From NCBI GenBank assembly GCA_030765065.1, contig CM060990.1:418819198-418883197 (forward strand): a stretch of DNA of 64,000 nt, read 5' to 3'. A model generated the notes under the pieces. That model was not told the DNA's origin. It saw only the letters and a program-made list of their open reading frames with translations, and made no database searches. Origin of the DNA: Deroplatys truncata. Taxonomy: Eukaryota; Arthropoda; Insecta; Mantodea; Mantidae. A program made the position numbers and the translations under genes. This document shows, piece by piece, positions 46,659 through 58,440 of this stretch (its first letter is position 1; the number at the start of each line of letters is the position of its first letter).

Positions 46659-47249
46659 TATTTACCAGACTGAATTACTGTATTGCATAACCTGAATAGT
46701 TCTGCAACCAGTGGGTGAGACGAAGAGTTTTTGTGATGTAATGCTAACAAGACATTCAAGAATCCGTGGATATGACAAAGGATTCATACTATGTGTTGTC
46801 TAGGATGTATTCCAGAGCAAAGCGGACTGCATATAGCTCTCACGTGTAGACGCTGAGGTAATTAGGTAGACTGTGTAGCATCGTGTGATCAGGGAACACT
46901 ACTGCGCAACCGCAGTAGTCGTCAAGTTTAGAGCCAGCAATGCAAGTCGGAAATGAGGATGAATTTGATGTGTGGAGACCTTGAAACATGCTTCGTATAG
47001 TAGAGATCTCAGCAGTGGATTTCCAGTATCTGGACATAGAGATATCAACTGAGGGAGACGTGAGCTTCCAGGGTGCTACAGGTGGACAATAAGGAATTAG
47101 TTCAGATAATGTGATGTTAAATTCCTCAAGATATTGAGAGAGGCGATTAGCGAAGCTGACTTGTTCGAAGTGATTCATGGCAGGGCTTGTTTGTTGGTCA
47201 GTGGAGACGCTCTTTTTCTGCCGACATGTTGAGCTCAACATATTTTGTT

Positions 47250-47760
47250 GATTGTTGAGGCAGCGTAGACCCGCCTAATAGGTTAGTATTACTTTTGGTT
47301 GTTACATTAAATTCACACACACACACACACATCCAATTATCATTTATATTTCCAGACTCTAGAGAGGATAGGGAATAATTCTGGCTAAGCAACAAGTTCC
47401 CACCCTCAAGTCGGGAATTGAACCCGGGACCTCTGGATTTGGAGGTAGGCATGCTAAACCAGAGGCAGTTCATTTGGCGTTTATTAGTGTTTAACGCCCT
47501 TCTTACTGAATACGGTACCACATGAGAAGGACCTGATGTAACATAAAATGAAATAATTGGAAAAAGAAATTTGCGAAGGAAACGTTACAAGCCTAAATTC
47601 AGGGTACTTCCCCGGCATTTTCCAGTTCTGAAGACTGAGGAAAACCTGGAAAAAGCCTGTCAGGGAGGACGGTCCTGGTGGGATGGTGGGATCTGAACCT
47701 CTCTTTCACGAGTCAAGCCTCAATGACCTCGGCTATCCGTGTTGGTTTAGGGTATGTTGT
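47250..47760 (-). mobile_element. tRNA-derived SINE(s), two heads, minus strand
   Basis: Two tRNA-like heads lie in series: one near 47755-47690 (AGGTTCAGATCCC as B box, GGATAGCCGAGG as A-box side) followed by GTTTTCCTCAGTC, and a second near 47470-47400 (TGGTTTAGCATGCC, GGTTCAATTCCC). The sequence ends in an AC run (47313-47330) near 47310. It is either two SINEs inserted in line or a dimeric SINE. Confidence 0.55.
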
Positions 47761-48735
47761 ACGTCTAGCTGCAAATATAATTATAATCGTGTATTTCGCT
47801 CGCTACCTTACGGCCCCCCCGTACAATGCGTGTACGTACTGGTGTTAAAGAGTACACATTAAGGTTATACGAGATGACGTAATACGTTATTTATACCACT
47901 GTATTTTTTAAATGTAGTGAGATGTCTCGTTTGTATATCAAATTTAGGTCATTGGTTATGTTCAGCTCACTAACTTCCTAAGTTTGCATTAATGCTATAG
48001 TATATACACAAGTGATTGATAGACTCAAATTACAAATTATTTTTGTATTTTGCATTATTGTGTATCTGTTGCACTGGAATTATCCTGCAATTTGTGTACT
48101 ACTCTAGGAATTGGCCTGCTAGTTCAAATGCCTTAAAGGCGGTGCAATAAAGTTTCTTCCGCAGGCTTGTGGTTCAGAAGGGCAATTAAAAGTAAACTAG
48201 AATCACAGTAAACCATTCTTTTTTACTAAAAACCAAAATACTGCCGTTTTGAGGTAAACTAAAATAAAACCGTGCATTGAGAAATGAGCCTATTTTAAGT
48301 TTTTCCCATACGAATGCGTCTTAAAATCACTGAAACTACATTTGACGTAACCATCACAATAGTTTGCCCACAGACGTTCTAAATTAAACGTTAAGTACGC
48401 AATGAATCAAATATTTTATCGAGCATCCTCAATAATATACGAACTTCTGCTCATAATATGCCGTTACGAAGGAGGATAAAATCTCGATTAACGTGTTACT
48501 CCGATAAAAGATAACCACTGCCCTTTGGAACGCATTATCTAGCCAGAAGAAATGGAAACGGGAGTGTGTCGTTGACTGTCAGGTCTGAACTTTCGAATAT
48601 TTGAAAACAGCACGGACTCCTTCATTAGAAAGGCAATTGGTGTGCGCGAATGTGAAGAGAGCAATAACTATGAACTCTATAATAGAAAGCTTATTCGTGT
48701 TTCCAACACTTGTTTGATAATTATCATAATTCACA
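47761..48735. other. Nothing recognised
   Basis: No ORF over 60 codons and no repeat signature. It begins with a C-rich spot near 47815. Confidence 0.5.
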
Positions 48736-48740
48736 GAATT

Positions 48741-49870
48741 TTTTTTCTTTTTTGGTTTATTGGATATATTCGTCCATCATAAATGCTATTCAGAACCAGG
48801 ATAAAATACATAACAATATAAACTAATCTGAGGTCAGCCACATGAGGCCCCTCTGGCACCAAAGTTACAGATAATATTGTACATATGGTTCATTGACAAG
48901 TCTTCTAATTCAATCACTTCTGGAAGAAAGCAGTAAGTCCTGCGGGAGAAGACTTTTGATCCGGGCAAACACACCAGACCTTCGTCCCAAGGAAAAATAT
49001 ACTGCGCCAGGTACAGAATGAAGATGCTGAAAAAAAATGTGAGAGCCTAATTGCGAATGTGTTCAGAGATGGTACTGAGTCCAAGTTTATGATGTATCTG
49101 AGTGTTTCTGACGTACAAAGGTGCGTTCAGTATAAGCCTTAACACTTTATTTTGAAAGACCTGCAGACGATTAATTTTCGTTGCACCTGCACCTGCACCT
49201 CCCCAAACTGTACAAGCATATGTGAGTAAAGGACGAAGTAAGGACTTGTACAGAAGAGAACCACATGGTATTTGCAAAGAAAACTTGCGGTTGAAAATAG
49301 GATACAATTTGCATAGTCTGGAGTAAGCCAGATTTAATTTTAAATTAATGTGAGAGTTCCAGTTCAGTCGACGATCAAAATGTAGGCCAAGATATTTAAT
49401 AATGCCATCAGCACGTTTCCAGGCTATGGGAATAGTTTGTAAAGCAACAGGAGGGGGAACAATGGGACGACGCAATGTAAAAATCATGGTTTCATATTTC
49501 TAGGTTCAAAGAAATTCTCCAGTTGTCAATCCATGGTACTAGAATATTAAGAGACCTCTGTAATTTGTGAGCAACAATATCTAGTTCGCAGTGGGTGGTA
49601 AAAATGGCAATATCGTCAGCGTACATGGCGATGTTGACATGTGGTAAAGTAGGTTATGTCATGGGTGAAGACATTGAACAGCACATGTGCTAAAACGGAA
49701 CCTTGAGACACTCCAGACATGACTGGCCGCACAGAGGATAGATTAGGACCTATTCGTACTTGAAAAGTACGACGTGAGAGAAAGCTATCAATCACATGAT
49801 AGAGATAATTCAGCAACCCAATGCCAATGGAATTCTTGAAGGAAAGTATATAAATAAACAAAAACAGAAG
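48741..49870 (-). mobile_element. 5'-truncated jockey-like non-LTR retrotransposon
   Basis: On the minus strand the element starts abruptly within the RT palm (IGIGLLNYLYHVIDSFLSRR, about 49850) and runs through GVSQGSVL, the YADD active site (about 49622-49610), KYLGLHFDRRLNW, and a C-terminal thumb to about 49047. A 3' UTR ends in a T-rich run on the plus strand (48741-48756), that is, a poly(A) tail. There is no RNase H. One frame change lies between 49616 and 49487. Confidence 0.8.
49047..49870 (-). pseudogene. Reverse transcriptase fragment of the jockey-like element
   Basis: Two open segments (49927-49616 and 49487-49047) hold the RT fingers/palm and thumb. The first codons of the upper ORF (before about 49850) are flank, not element. 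LLTYACTVWGGAGAGATKIN and NKVLRLILNAP are typical of the Jockey and related clades after the palm domain. Both the 5' two-thirds of ORF2 and all of ORF1 are missing, as usual for 5'-truncated insertions. Confidence 0.75.
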
Positions 49871-49986
49871 CAATTGGTATAACTGCTTCCGCTCGCTTTG
49901 GAGCAGAATGGTACACGAATTTAACAATAAACGTTTAGCAATTTGCTTGACAATACGTTATGTTCTCCTCCTTCTCCCTCCGTCCC

Positions 49987-50022
<36 letters not shown>

Positions 50023-50585
50023 ATGTGTGTGGACTCACACAGCAATAGGCCAAATGTTTACAGTGACACTCCCAATCCGCACATCAAACAACACGTTCTA
50101 ATTGGTATACCTATACATCGCAGTATCCAACATTCTAGACTTATTTCAAATCATATACACATTTTTTATAAATTTTCTTGACTCTGAGTGACGTTTCCAT
50201 ATGAAACACGGAATAGCTATCGACCGCATAGAATGAAGACAAGAATGCCAGATATTGCATGGGCTGTTAGAGGATGTTGAGCAATGCTAGGCTAGTGGAG
50301 ATAAGAGTCTTGATTCCAATGTTTTGAGGAAAGAAACTATAAGGTAGGAATTTCAGTGGGTCAGTACATAATCGCGCGTTATGCAGCGCTGCTGCGATTG
50401 ACTCTCTGCTATGGAAGAAAATTAAAAATAGAGCGTATACAATCAAAACATGGAAATGAGAAGTTGTATTACATTAGTGAGGAACAGAACTCATTTCGGA
50501 TAAAAGACATCTGACATAACACATACTTTCTAACTCGAGTGCAAGAGGATTTGTTGTTATTATTACTATTATTATTATAATTAAG
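49871..50585. other. No gene; CT microsatellite
   Basis: A CT run lies at 49990-50019. A short ATT run near 50562-50578. Nothing else is recognised. Confidence 0.5.
49990..50019. repeat. (CT)n microsatellite
   Basis: Fifteen CT units. Confidence 0.95.
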
Positions 50586-50590
50586 AATAC

Positions 50591-50850
50591 ATGTGCAGGA
50601 AATTAATTGAAGTATGTAATAATTGGGGATTAGCGTTTAATTTTGAAAAATCTAAGTATATGGTAATAGGAAGAGAGAAACAAGACTTCAAACTTCAAGT
50701 TATTAAGCAGTGTGATCAATACAATAATTTGGTGTTAAAATTACAAACGATGGAAGAAATGATACTGAACTTAAAACGGTGTATTAGTAAAGGGAAAATT
50801 GCTACCTCACATGTGAAGTGTAATTATGGTACAAACAGATAACGAGAGAG

Positions 50851-50881
<31 letters not shown>

Positions 50882-51300
50882 AAAATTTACAACCCTATTG
50901 TTAAAAGTACACCGTTGTATGGTTCAAAAATATTGAAATTCAAAAACATCTAAAAAAAAACGTTTTGGCACTGGATATTGATTATTGCCGGCGCTCAGTT
51001 TGAATATCTAGAAGAGATAAAGTTAGGAATGAGAAAATAAGACATGAACTGGACATTAAAAAGATATATGGTATTTCAGCGAAACAACGAATATGGTATG
51101 GACACGCGATGCTTATGGTTCAACAAAGGTTACCGAGGATACCAAAGCTTTGAATAGATCAAGGAAACGAAAAGGACGGCAACCACCAAAAACATGGAAG
51201 AATGGAGTTATGGAAACCATGAAGAAGAGACAAGAGAAGGACAATGAGATAGGACCAATGGTTTTTTTCTGTACGAAAGGATGTCTAGTTTCATGTGTAT
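50591..51300 (+). pseudogene. Fragment of another reverse transcriptase (C-terminal half)
   Basis: The open frame from 50591 reads WGLAFNFEKSKYMVIG, the region just after the RT active site, then a short KRCISKGKIA block. After a GAAA microsatellite (50843-50884) the DNA encodes pieces such as YCRRSV and RRDKVRNEKIRHELD, then RIWYGHAMLM, phrases found at the end of endonuclease-reverse transcriptases of the kind common in insects. Several frame changes occur. The active site itself is missing. The clade is not certain. Confidence 0.7.
50843..50884. repeat. (GAAA)n microsatellite
   Basis: About nine GAAA units after a short GA run, inside the RT fragment. Confidence 0.95.
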
Positions 51301-51904
51301 TTGGTTGTCCAGTAATGTGACTGTAAGAGTGACATCATCACCATTGTTACTATAAAATGTACTACGGCATTATGATGTACAGACGGCAATAAATGTTTTC
51401 CGTTCCAGCTGTATGGGGGTAGGCGGGGGTGTCTTATCGAGAGGTTATGCCAGGTGCCTTAGCTTATACCTACTCTACAATGCTAGGGAATGTAATGGCG
51501 CTAAGAAAAATATTCCAACATATTTTCCTTAGACTTGGCTGTAAGAAAGTAATAACTGTGAAAAGAAACCAGCAATAACATTACAGCACAGCGACATAAG
51601 CAGTATACAAACTAATTTATAAGAATTAGAGGCATCATATTATTGTATAATAAGCAAGTGTTAAAACAAAATGCTTTGGTTTTCAATATTCACTACCTTC
51701 TCTACCCATTATCATCTAACACATGTTCTTTATTTATCACAATGTCCTTATAAAGTCTGGTTTTTCTGTGCACTTTACCTTAATTGTGGCAACAATTTAG
51801 GCCAGAAATTATTTCAAGTTACAGTCTAAGTTACACTTGTCCCTATTTGGTTGCATGCAAGATGCCGTAATGACAAACAGCCGTTTATTTATACCACAAC
51901 TCTT
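51301..51904. other. Nothing recognised
   Basis: AT-rich sequence between the RT fragment and the tandem array. Confidence 0.5.
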
Positions 51905-53060
51905 CTTTTTACTCTCTCTACTACTTACCTATAATAAGTAGGGAAAGTATTGTATTCCACCCAAAAACTTATTAACGAGATTCACTGGAAATACACGTTT
52001 TGAGACCCCTGAATCCGAAGAGAGCATTTTTAATTTCTCTACTACGTAGCTACAGGAGGTAAAGAAAGTATTGTATTCCGCCCAAAAATTGTATAACGAG
52101 ATTCACCGGAAATCTCGTTGAGAGACTCCCTGAAACCAAAGAAAACGTTTTTACTTTCTCTACTACATAGCTACAGGAGATAAAAAAATCAACAAAGAGA
52201 TTCACCGGAAATACACGTTTTGAGATTCCCTGAAACCAAAGAAAGCATTTTTACTTCCTCTACTACGTAGCTACAGGAGGTAGGGAAAGTACTGTTTTCC
52301 ACCCAAAAATTCAATAAACAGATTCACCGGAAATACACGTTTTGACATTCCCTGAAACCAAAGAAAGCGTTTTTACTTTCTCTACTACGTAGCTACAAGA
52401 GGTAGGGAAAGTACTGTTTTCCACCCAAAAATTCAATAAACATATTCACCGGAAATACGCGTTTTGAGATTCCCTGAAACCAAAGAAAGCGTTTTTACTT
52501 TCTCTACTACGTAGCTACAGGAGGTAGAGAAAGTATTGTATTCCGCCAAAAATTGAACGACATACACCTGAAATACCCCTTTTGAGACTCCCTGAATTCA
52601 AAGAAAGCAACTTTTACTTTCTCTACTACGTAGCTACAGGAGGTAGAGAAAGTGTTGTATTCCACCCAAAAATTCAATAGAGAGATTCACCGGAAACACA
52701 AGTTTTGAGACACCTTGAAAGCAAAGAAATAATTTTTACTTTCTCTACTACGTAGTTACATAAGTAGACAAAATATTGTTCCTCCCAAAAATTGAATGAG
52801 ATTCACCGGAAATGCACCCATGCACCCATCCAAATTAAGCATTTTTACTTTCTCTAATACGTAGCTACAGTAAGTAGAGAAGATATTGTGTTCCTCCCAA
52901 AAATTGAATAACGAGATTCATTTTGAGACTCCCTGAAACCAAAGAAAGCGCTTTTACTTTCTCTACTACGTAGCTACGGGAGGTAGAGAAAGTATTGTGT
53001 TCCACCTAAAAATTCAATGTCATTGTGACTCCCTGAATCCAATGAATTATTTTTAGAAAA
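51905..53060 (+). repeat. Ten-copy tandem array of about 105-121 bp (family R head)
   Basis: Each unit starts TACTTTCTCTACTACGTAG and runs through GGAGGTAGAGAAAGTA, ATTCCACCCAAAAATT, GATTCACCGGAAATAC and CCCTGAAACCAAAGAAAGC. Units begin near 51909, 52030, 52150, 52250, 52370, 52494, 52614, 52735, 52846 and 52951. TACTTTCTCTAC and GTAGAGAAAGTA are inverted copies, so each unit can form a hairpin with 12-bp arms. A single unit of this kind starts family R at 9.2 and 9.7 kb. Confidence 0.9.
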
Positions 53061-53066
53061 AGGGTC

Positions 53067-53069
<3 letters not shown>

Positions 53070-53116
<47 letters not shown>

Positions 53117-53124
53117 CGCGCGCG
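53070..53124. repeat. (TG)n(CG)n microsatellite
   Basis: About 19 TG units followed by about eight CG units, directly before GAACAGCATAA of family R. Confidence 0.95.
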
Positions 53125-53597
53125 AACAGCATAATTCAAAGACAAAAAGTTGTTTAGAAGGAATACCCCACTCCAAACTACCTTTAACATTGGAAATTTT
53201 TCGAAATTTTTTATTCTTTCAAAAATCATTAATGATTTTGATTAAAATACATATGTTTAAGCTATTTTCATGATAATTAAATTGTATATCTTTAATTTTC
53301 TAGGAATAGTCTGTAAATTCGTCTTTATTGTGAATGACTTGATAATTAGTAAATCGAAAGAGAGAGACAAAATCTTACTGCACGACAAATGTAGATCTTG
53401 TTAAAGCACAAAAGTTATATCCAATAACATTTTTATTTTTATGTCAAATAATATTTTTATATTTTACCTATTCTGAAATATTCTCTGTTATTAGTTTGAA
53501 TTTTCAAATACTTTATACTTCTCTCAACTGCAAATAGCTATTGCTTTTTTTCCCGTCTTTCTTTCTTTCCCTTTTTCATACAAAGAGAACAGAATTT
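53125..53597 (+). repeat. Repeat family R, copy 3, first part
   Basis: Continues from the array and microsatellite with GAACAGCATAATTC, ACTACCTTTAACATT, AGGAATAGTCTG and TTCTGAAATATT as in the other copies. The hairpin region is partly deleted. It is broken at 53598 by a SINE. Confidence 0.75.
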
Positions 53598-53606
53598 CAA
53601 AGCTAT

Positions 53607-54163
53607 CACGTCTGTGGCTCGCCATCCGGAGGTCGTGGGTTCGATTCCTGTGACCTACCTTCCGGATCCATGCCTTTTTTCGGGGGGGGGGGGGTTCCCG
53701 GGTCGCTAGGCAAATGCTGGGAAAGATTACCACATCCCAATTTCCTGTCCCTCCATTTCATCTCAATTCTCATATTCCTTCATCTTTCATCCGTTGGCCT
53801 CTTTCAAGGTTGGAAGTGTCGTTGATGGCGTTTCGGTGCAGTATGGCAGGGGAAAAGGCTGCTCTTTGTGACTGCCTCCGTCCCTCGGCTTTCGGCTGGC
53901 TGTCGGGGGTATCCTAACCCCCTTAAGGGGCGTTGGACCCCCTCTGTGCGGAGTGGGTTCCCTGGTCTGCCTATCCGTCTGACGGGGAGTCTCTATCTGA
54001 AAAATTAGGGACCATGCCATTCCTATGCCGTCACTCCTAGTTCCGGCCTGCCGGTGTCTCCTCTCGCCTCAGCCTTCCTCCCGGAGATGCCCCCTTGTGG
54101 GGCGTAGGCACAAGATTCACTATCACAATATCTGTGCCGAACCCCCTCCTTAGCCAAACAATC
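53607..54163 (+). mobile_element. Full-length SINE (557 bp) with 9-bp target duplication
   Basis: CAAAGCTAT at 53598-53606 and 54164-54172 flanks the element, and family R sequence continues across it. The head has B box GGTTCGATTCC (53638-53648). The core CGGGTCGCTAGGCAAATGC follows. The 3' half contains GGTTGGAAGTGTCG, GGCGTTGGACCC and CCGTCACTCCTAGTTCCGG, which is shared with the copy at 55.7 kb. More than 500 bp is long for a SINE. ORFs over it are compositional. Confidence 0.85.
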
Positions 54164-54265
54164 CAAAGCTATTATATAGCGATCAGCTTTGAGGGGTTTG
54201 GCTATCGCTTTAGCTTAATATATTCTACTTATACCTACAACGAACTATGTAAATAAGTGATGGAA

Positions 54266-54268
<3 letters not shown>

Positions 54269-54317
<49 letters not shown>
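54269..54317. repeat. (AT)n microsatellite, about 24 units
   Basis: Pure AT run within family R. Confidence 0.95.
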
Positions 54318-54320
<3 letters not shown>

Positions 54321-54999
54321 ATGAAATAGATACAAGAAGAAGCTTTGTAAGAATATTTTATAGACGAATGAGTAGAGAAAGTCATGTGAACGCAACACAT
54401 TTTATAGCAAAAGCTCCATATGCCCGTGTGTCTGTGAACAACATAACTCCAAAACGAGAAGTCGGTTAAATACCAAACTTGGTATTTAAGTTCAGCATCT
54501 TTCATAGACGTGACACAAAGATTTTCAAGAAAATCTCCCCCACCCCGACCAACCCTTTACATGGAAACATTTTCAAAATTTGTTATTTTCTCAAAAATGG
54601 CTCTAACGAGTTTGATTGAAATACTCTCTGTTTAAGATATTTTCATGACAAACTAAATATATAGTTTGAATTTTCTAAGAGCCTCTCAAGTCTTCTTCAT
54701 TCTGAATGACTTTTGTATAACTGGTAAACTGTAAAAGATGGACAAAGTTTTGCTACACAAGATAAGCAAGCCGTTTGTCATACATATATTTTATGAGATT
54801 AACTATTTCCCAGATATTTTTTGTTATTGGTTTGAATACCTTTTGTAACCGAGACGTCACTATTCGTTTTGTTTCTGCCGCCGTCATACAAACAGCATGG
54901 AATTTCAAAGCATTGCGTAGTTACATGGTTTTTGAAAATGTGACTATCGCTTTATCTACATATACAACAACGAAATATGTAAATTTGAACTATTTCTTT

Positions 55000-55250
55000 T
55001 GGTATTTAATCAAAGTTCTTTAACCGGGTAGGCCATTACGGATGGTGAATGCACGAAATGGTTAAAATAATGCTCAAATGGGCCTGAGGATCCTAGAGCT
55101 AGAGTTATCTAACATTCATCTACTCAGGATAAGAGGAAACCCTGGAAAAAATGTATCCAGGTAACTCACTCTAACTGATTCGAACTCGGGACCTCTTGAA
55201 TGTGAGACAGACCCCTACACCACAGAGATGGGCTAAATGTGAATTGGAAG
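55000..55250 (-). mobile_element. tRNA-derived SINE, minus strand
   Basis: The head on the minus strand (about 55237-55165) has TGGTGTAGGGG as A box and GAGTTCGAATC as B box. The body contains TTTTTTCCAGGGTTTCCTC, recalling the TTCCAGGTTTTCCTC of the SINE at 47.6 kb. The 3' end near 55000 is approximate. Confidence 0.6.
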
Positions 55251-55644
55251 TTTATCTGGATTATAAGAAGTAGACAGAAAAATAGGATTTAGTAAAAAGA
55301 ATTTGTAGAATGGTGAAAAGAGAAAGTTATGTGAATGCAACACGTTAGTTTGTTCAATTTAAGATAATAATTTAATCTACATTTAAATATAATTCCGCTT
55401 AATCATAATTCTCGTGGTAATGCAAAGAGCGTGGAGTTTCAAAGACACCACATAAAAATCTGACTCTCGTTTGAGCTACTGCATTCTTCTTATAGTTACA
55501 ACGAAGTTTGTTATGGCAGTTTCATCTCAATTAACAAGAAGACTCTTTCACTCAAGCCGTGTGTAGGACAAGGTTGGAAAGATAGAATCAGATTGAAAAA
55601 TTCAATGTCCTAGCCGAGATTTGAACTACGGATCTTCGAGTTTC

Positions 55645-56200
55645 CAAGCAGGTGGTGCTGCGGTAACGCGTGCGACTCGCATTCGAGAGATCCATAGTTC
55701 GCTTCCCGGCTACCGCCCAATCTGACCCACGGGTTTTTTTTTCGGGAGTTTTCCCGGGTCGTCAGGCGAATGCTGATGTGGTTTCTCTCAGCCCCAACAT
55801 CGTCCCATTCCTCATTTCATTCATCCTTAACCCCGTTGGTCTGTTTCAGGGTTGGAAGTGTCGGTGATGGTGTTAGTGCGGCGTGGCAGGAAAAAAGGAT
55901 GCTCTCTGTGGAACCTTATCCGTCTCTCGGTCTTGGCTGGTTGCCGGGGTATACGGACCGCTTCTTGGGGCGCTGGACCCTCTTTGTGAGGTGGGGTACT
56001 CGGTTTGCCTGCCCGACTGTTAGGGCGTCTCAATTTGGAAACTTTAGGAACCTTGTCATTGCTGTGCCGTCACTCCTGGTTCCGGCAGCCCGGTGTCTCT
56101 CACCTCGTCCCTCCCTCCCGGGGTGCCCCTCGAGGGCACAAGCACAAGATCCTCATTCACTTGATCGGGTTCGAGTCCCCTCCGTTACACATCCCATTCC
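55645..56200 (+). mobile_element. SINE of the GGCGAATGC-core family, second long copy
   Basis: The head (B box AGTTCGCTTCC, 55695-55705) is followed by CCAATCTGACCCACGGG, CCCGGGTCGTCAGGCGAATGC, GGTTGGAAGTGTCGG and CCGTCACTCCTGGTTCCGG, colinear with 53607-54163. Target duplication not identified. Confidence 0.75.
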
Positions 56201-57828
56201 ATTCTAGGGAAGAGAGGCATTTTAAGAATTGAGAACGCGAATCATAATACAAATTATCTAAGCTTTTTTTTTACTTTCTTCAGATTTGTAATTTGAAAGC
56301 AAGTTTACTTTTGAAAACAATGTAATTTTCAACAAAAGCACATCAACCGTTCTGAATTAGCACTTTCGGGTCACTATTTTGAAATTTATCTTATATGTTA
56401 TCCTAACCGAATAAAACAGCTATATAGGAACTGCATATTTTGCACTAAACGTTGTTTCCTCGTATCTATTAATATTTTCTCCTATTAGATACAGTAAGTG
56501 TTTTACTCTATGTCCACTATACTGTTGGCACGGTTTTTCTTCCTTTGTCTTGTGAGTGTGTTTCTTGTGTAATTGTGCTCAAACTGCTTCAACGATTTGA
56601 CATTAATATTACTTTTGCTTCAGTATTTTTAAAACGTTACTTGAATATTCTCAGAACTGAATATGCCAACTGTATGGAACTACACACTTAGTGCTAAAGG
56701 TTAGCACTTAGTGCAATCAATCTCTATGAAAATTGAAAAGAAAAATACAAACATATTCAAGATAATAAATACCCTATGTTTCAAAGTGCGCGTAGAACGG
56801 CCTATTGTTGGCAATTATGAAACGAGTATTATTATTATTATTATTATAATATTATTATTATTATTAACAAAACTTTGAAAACAAGATACGCATTATATTT
56901 CTTAAGAAAATTCCTGAATAATGCACCTTAAACTTCCGTAGCACCCGCATAAACAGTGCAATATTTGATTTTTAAACAACATGTGCACAGAAAATGTTAA
57001 TTTATTTCGCTTGGATAGATCTAGTAGGGAGAAAAGTATTTAGTTTTCGTCTTCTTTCCTCTTAGAGTCAGGTCACTGAATTCCACGAGCATACACAAAA
57101 GTAAATGTGACCTTTGAGACGATACCGGCACCTATTATCAGCTATAGCCAGGCATGACTAGTTGGGAAGACATTCCTTCCCCCATCTTCCTCTACAGCCG
57201 CTGGTCCACCGGAAAACGTTTGGAGCCTTCTGTACATGTTTACCAAACCTACAAAGAAAATTCATGTGTACGTATAACCTTAGGTCCGCATATGGAGGCA
57301 GTAGCAAATAAGTCCGAGGCTGCAACATTCATGGAAGGTCCTTTTACCATTAGGTATCATTTAATGTTATTTTTCCTTATCTATATGTCACTTACCTATC
57401 GATCAACTGCACAGATAATCCGGGACTTTGCAGTGTACGGGGAGGGGACACATAACGCACAATTATAAGATGTAACCATTTAAAATGCCCAACTAACGCA
57501 CAAGGTTATTTTAAACATCGAGGTCGTATAATCAAATTGCGCTCACTGCCACCAAGTAGTATATACAGAATGAAACAGAATAACTCTTCCTAATTTTCTG
57601 ATGTGATATAGGGCATAAAATTAGACATTTATTGTTAATAAAGTGTAGTACGAAAATCCTTCGTTTTCAATATAAAAGGCTGATGAAGGCAGAGCTCGTC
57701 ACTCGCATTGTGGCGCATTCATGTTTCAGTTATTCTTAACATGGAAATAATAAAAAATTGAAGTTAGTTTGTTGTTGTATGTCAAAATATCTTCTGTGAG
57801 ATCTGTTTACTTAATGTTAAGAATTAAA
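56201..57828. other. No supported gene; ATT microsatellite
   Basis: An ATT run lies at 56827-56866. An acceptor-like TTCCCCCATCTTCCTCTACAG ends at about 57195 and opens a frame of about 90 codons (WSTGKRLEPSVHVYQ), but no donor or family supports it. The segment at 57550-57828 may be the leader of the transposase that follows. Confidence 0.4.
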
Positions 57829-58440
57829 ATGCATCGATACACAAATATTGCATTTGCAGACATGCAAAAGGCATAGGGAGCAGCTTGCGGCAATACTAAT
57901 TTGGCAAAACGAATCTATGAGGAGCAACACCCTCGGTGCCATATTCCTTGCCATACAACATTTTCAAGACTTGATCAACGTCTTCGTGATAGTGGCTAGT
58001 TCCAGGTAAAGAAAGTAGATTCAGGAAAGAATCGAAATGTGAGGACATTAAACTTTGAAGACGAGGTGTTGCAGAGGTTTGAAAATAATCCAGGAACTAT
58101 CACTCAAACTGTGGCGCATTCTATCGGTACCAGTCACATGTCTGTTGGAGAGTCTTAAGTGAGTATGAAAAGACCCCTTTCATATCCAGAAAGTAAAAAC
58201 GTTAATCTCAAATGATTATCCTAAGAGACAACAATTTGCTGAATGGTACTTACACACTGCTGACAATGAGCCTGACTTTGCTACACATATTGTGGACAGG
58301 CGAGGCACGTTTTTCGAGAGATGGCTTATATAATAATCACAACAATCACATTTGGAGTGACACGAATCCTAAAGCTGTGGAGAATGTCCGCAATCAATGG
58401 ACGTTTAAGCAAATATTTGGGTTGGATTTGTTAATAACTT

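Larger units (their letters stand above)
44952..47240 (-). pseudogene. I-like retrotransposon ORF2 remnant (RNase H and zinc-finger end), interrupted twice
   Basis: On the minus strand 47241-46840 encodes the RT-RNase H linker and the RNase H start (AGSKLDDYCGCAVVFPDHT), continuing past 46840 in other frames. After the mariner insertion (45304-46658) the sequence resumes with WTQSHVGIQGNKEADVAAK, the RNase H end motif, then RIGHTAITHCCLISHDPPP and NCPFIVPHM, where the polymerase element begins at the TATGAG duplication. Several frameshifts are older than or independent of the insertions. Upstream (5') parts are missing, replaced at 47250 by a SINE. Confidence 0.8.
54164..55540 (+). repeat. 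Repeat family R, continuation and copy 4
   Basis: After the SINE the R distal half resumes (AGCGATCAGCTTTGAGG, GGCTATCGCTTTAGC), then an AT microsatellite, AGAGAAAGTCATGTGAACG, and a new head with the hairpin TTAAATACCAA-AC-TTGGTATTTAA (about 54466-54489). The conserved body runs to about 55020 and the distal part 55250-55540, with a SINE in between. R units thus lie head-to-tail here. Confidence 0.7.

Noticed and set aside
55770..56207. 145-codon plus-strand ORF
   Set aside because: It lies entirely within a long SINE that is colinear with the one at 53.6 kb, where the frame is not conserved.
57154..57468. Possible host exon after a strong polypyrimidine acceptor near 57195
   Set aside because: No matching donor, no recognisable protein and no second exon nearby.
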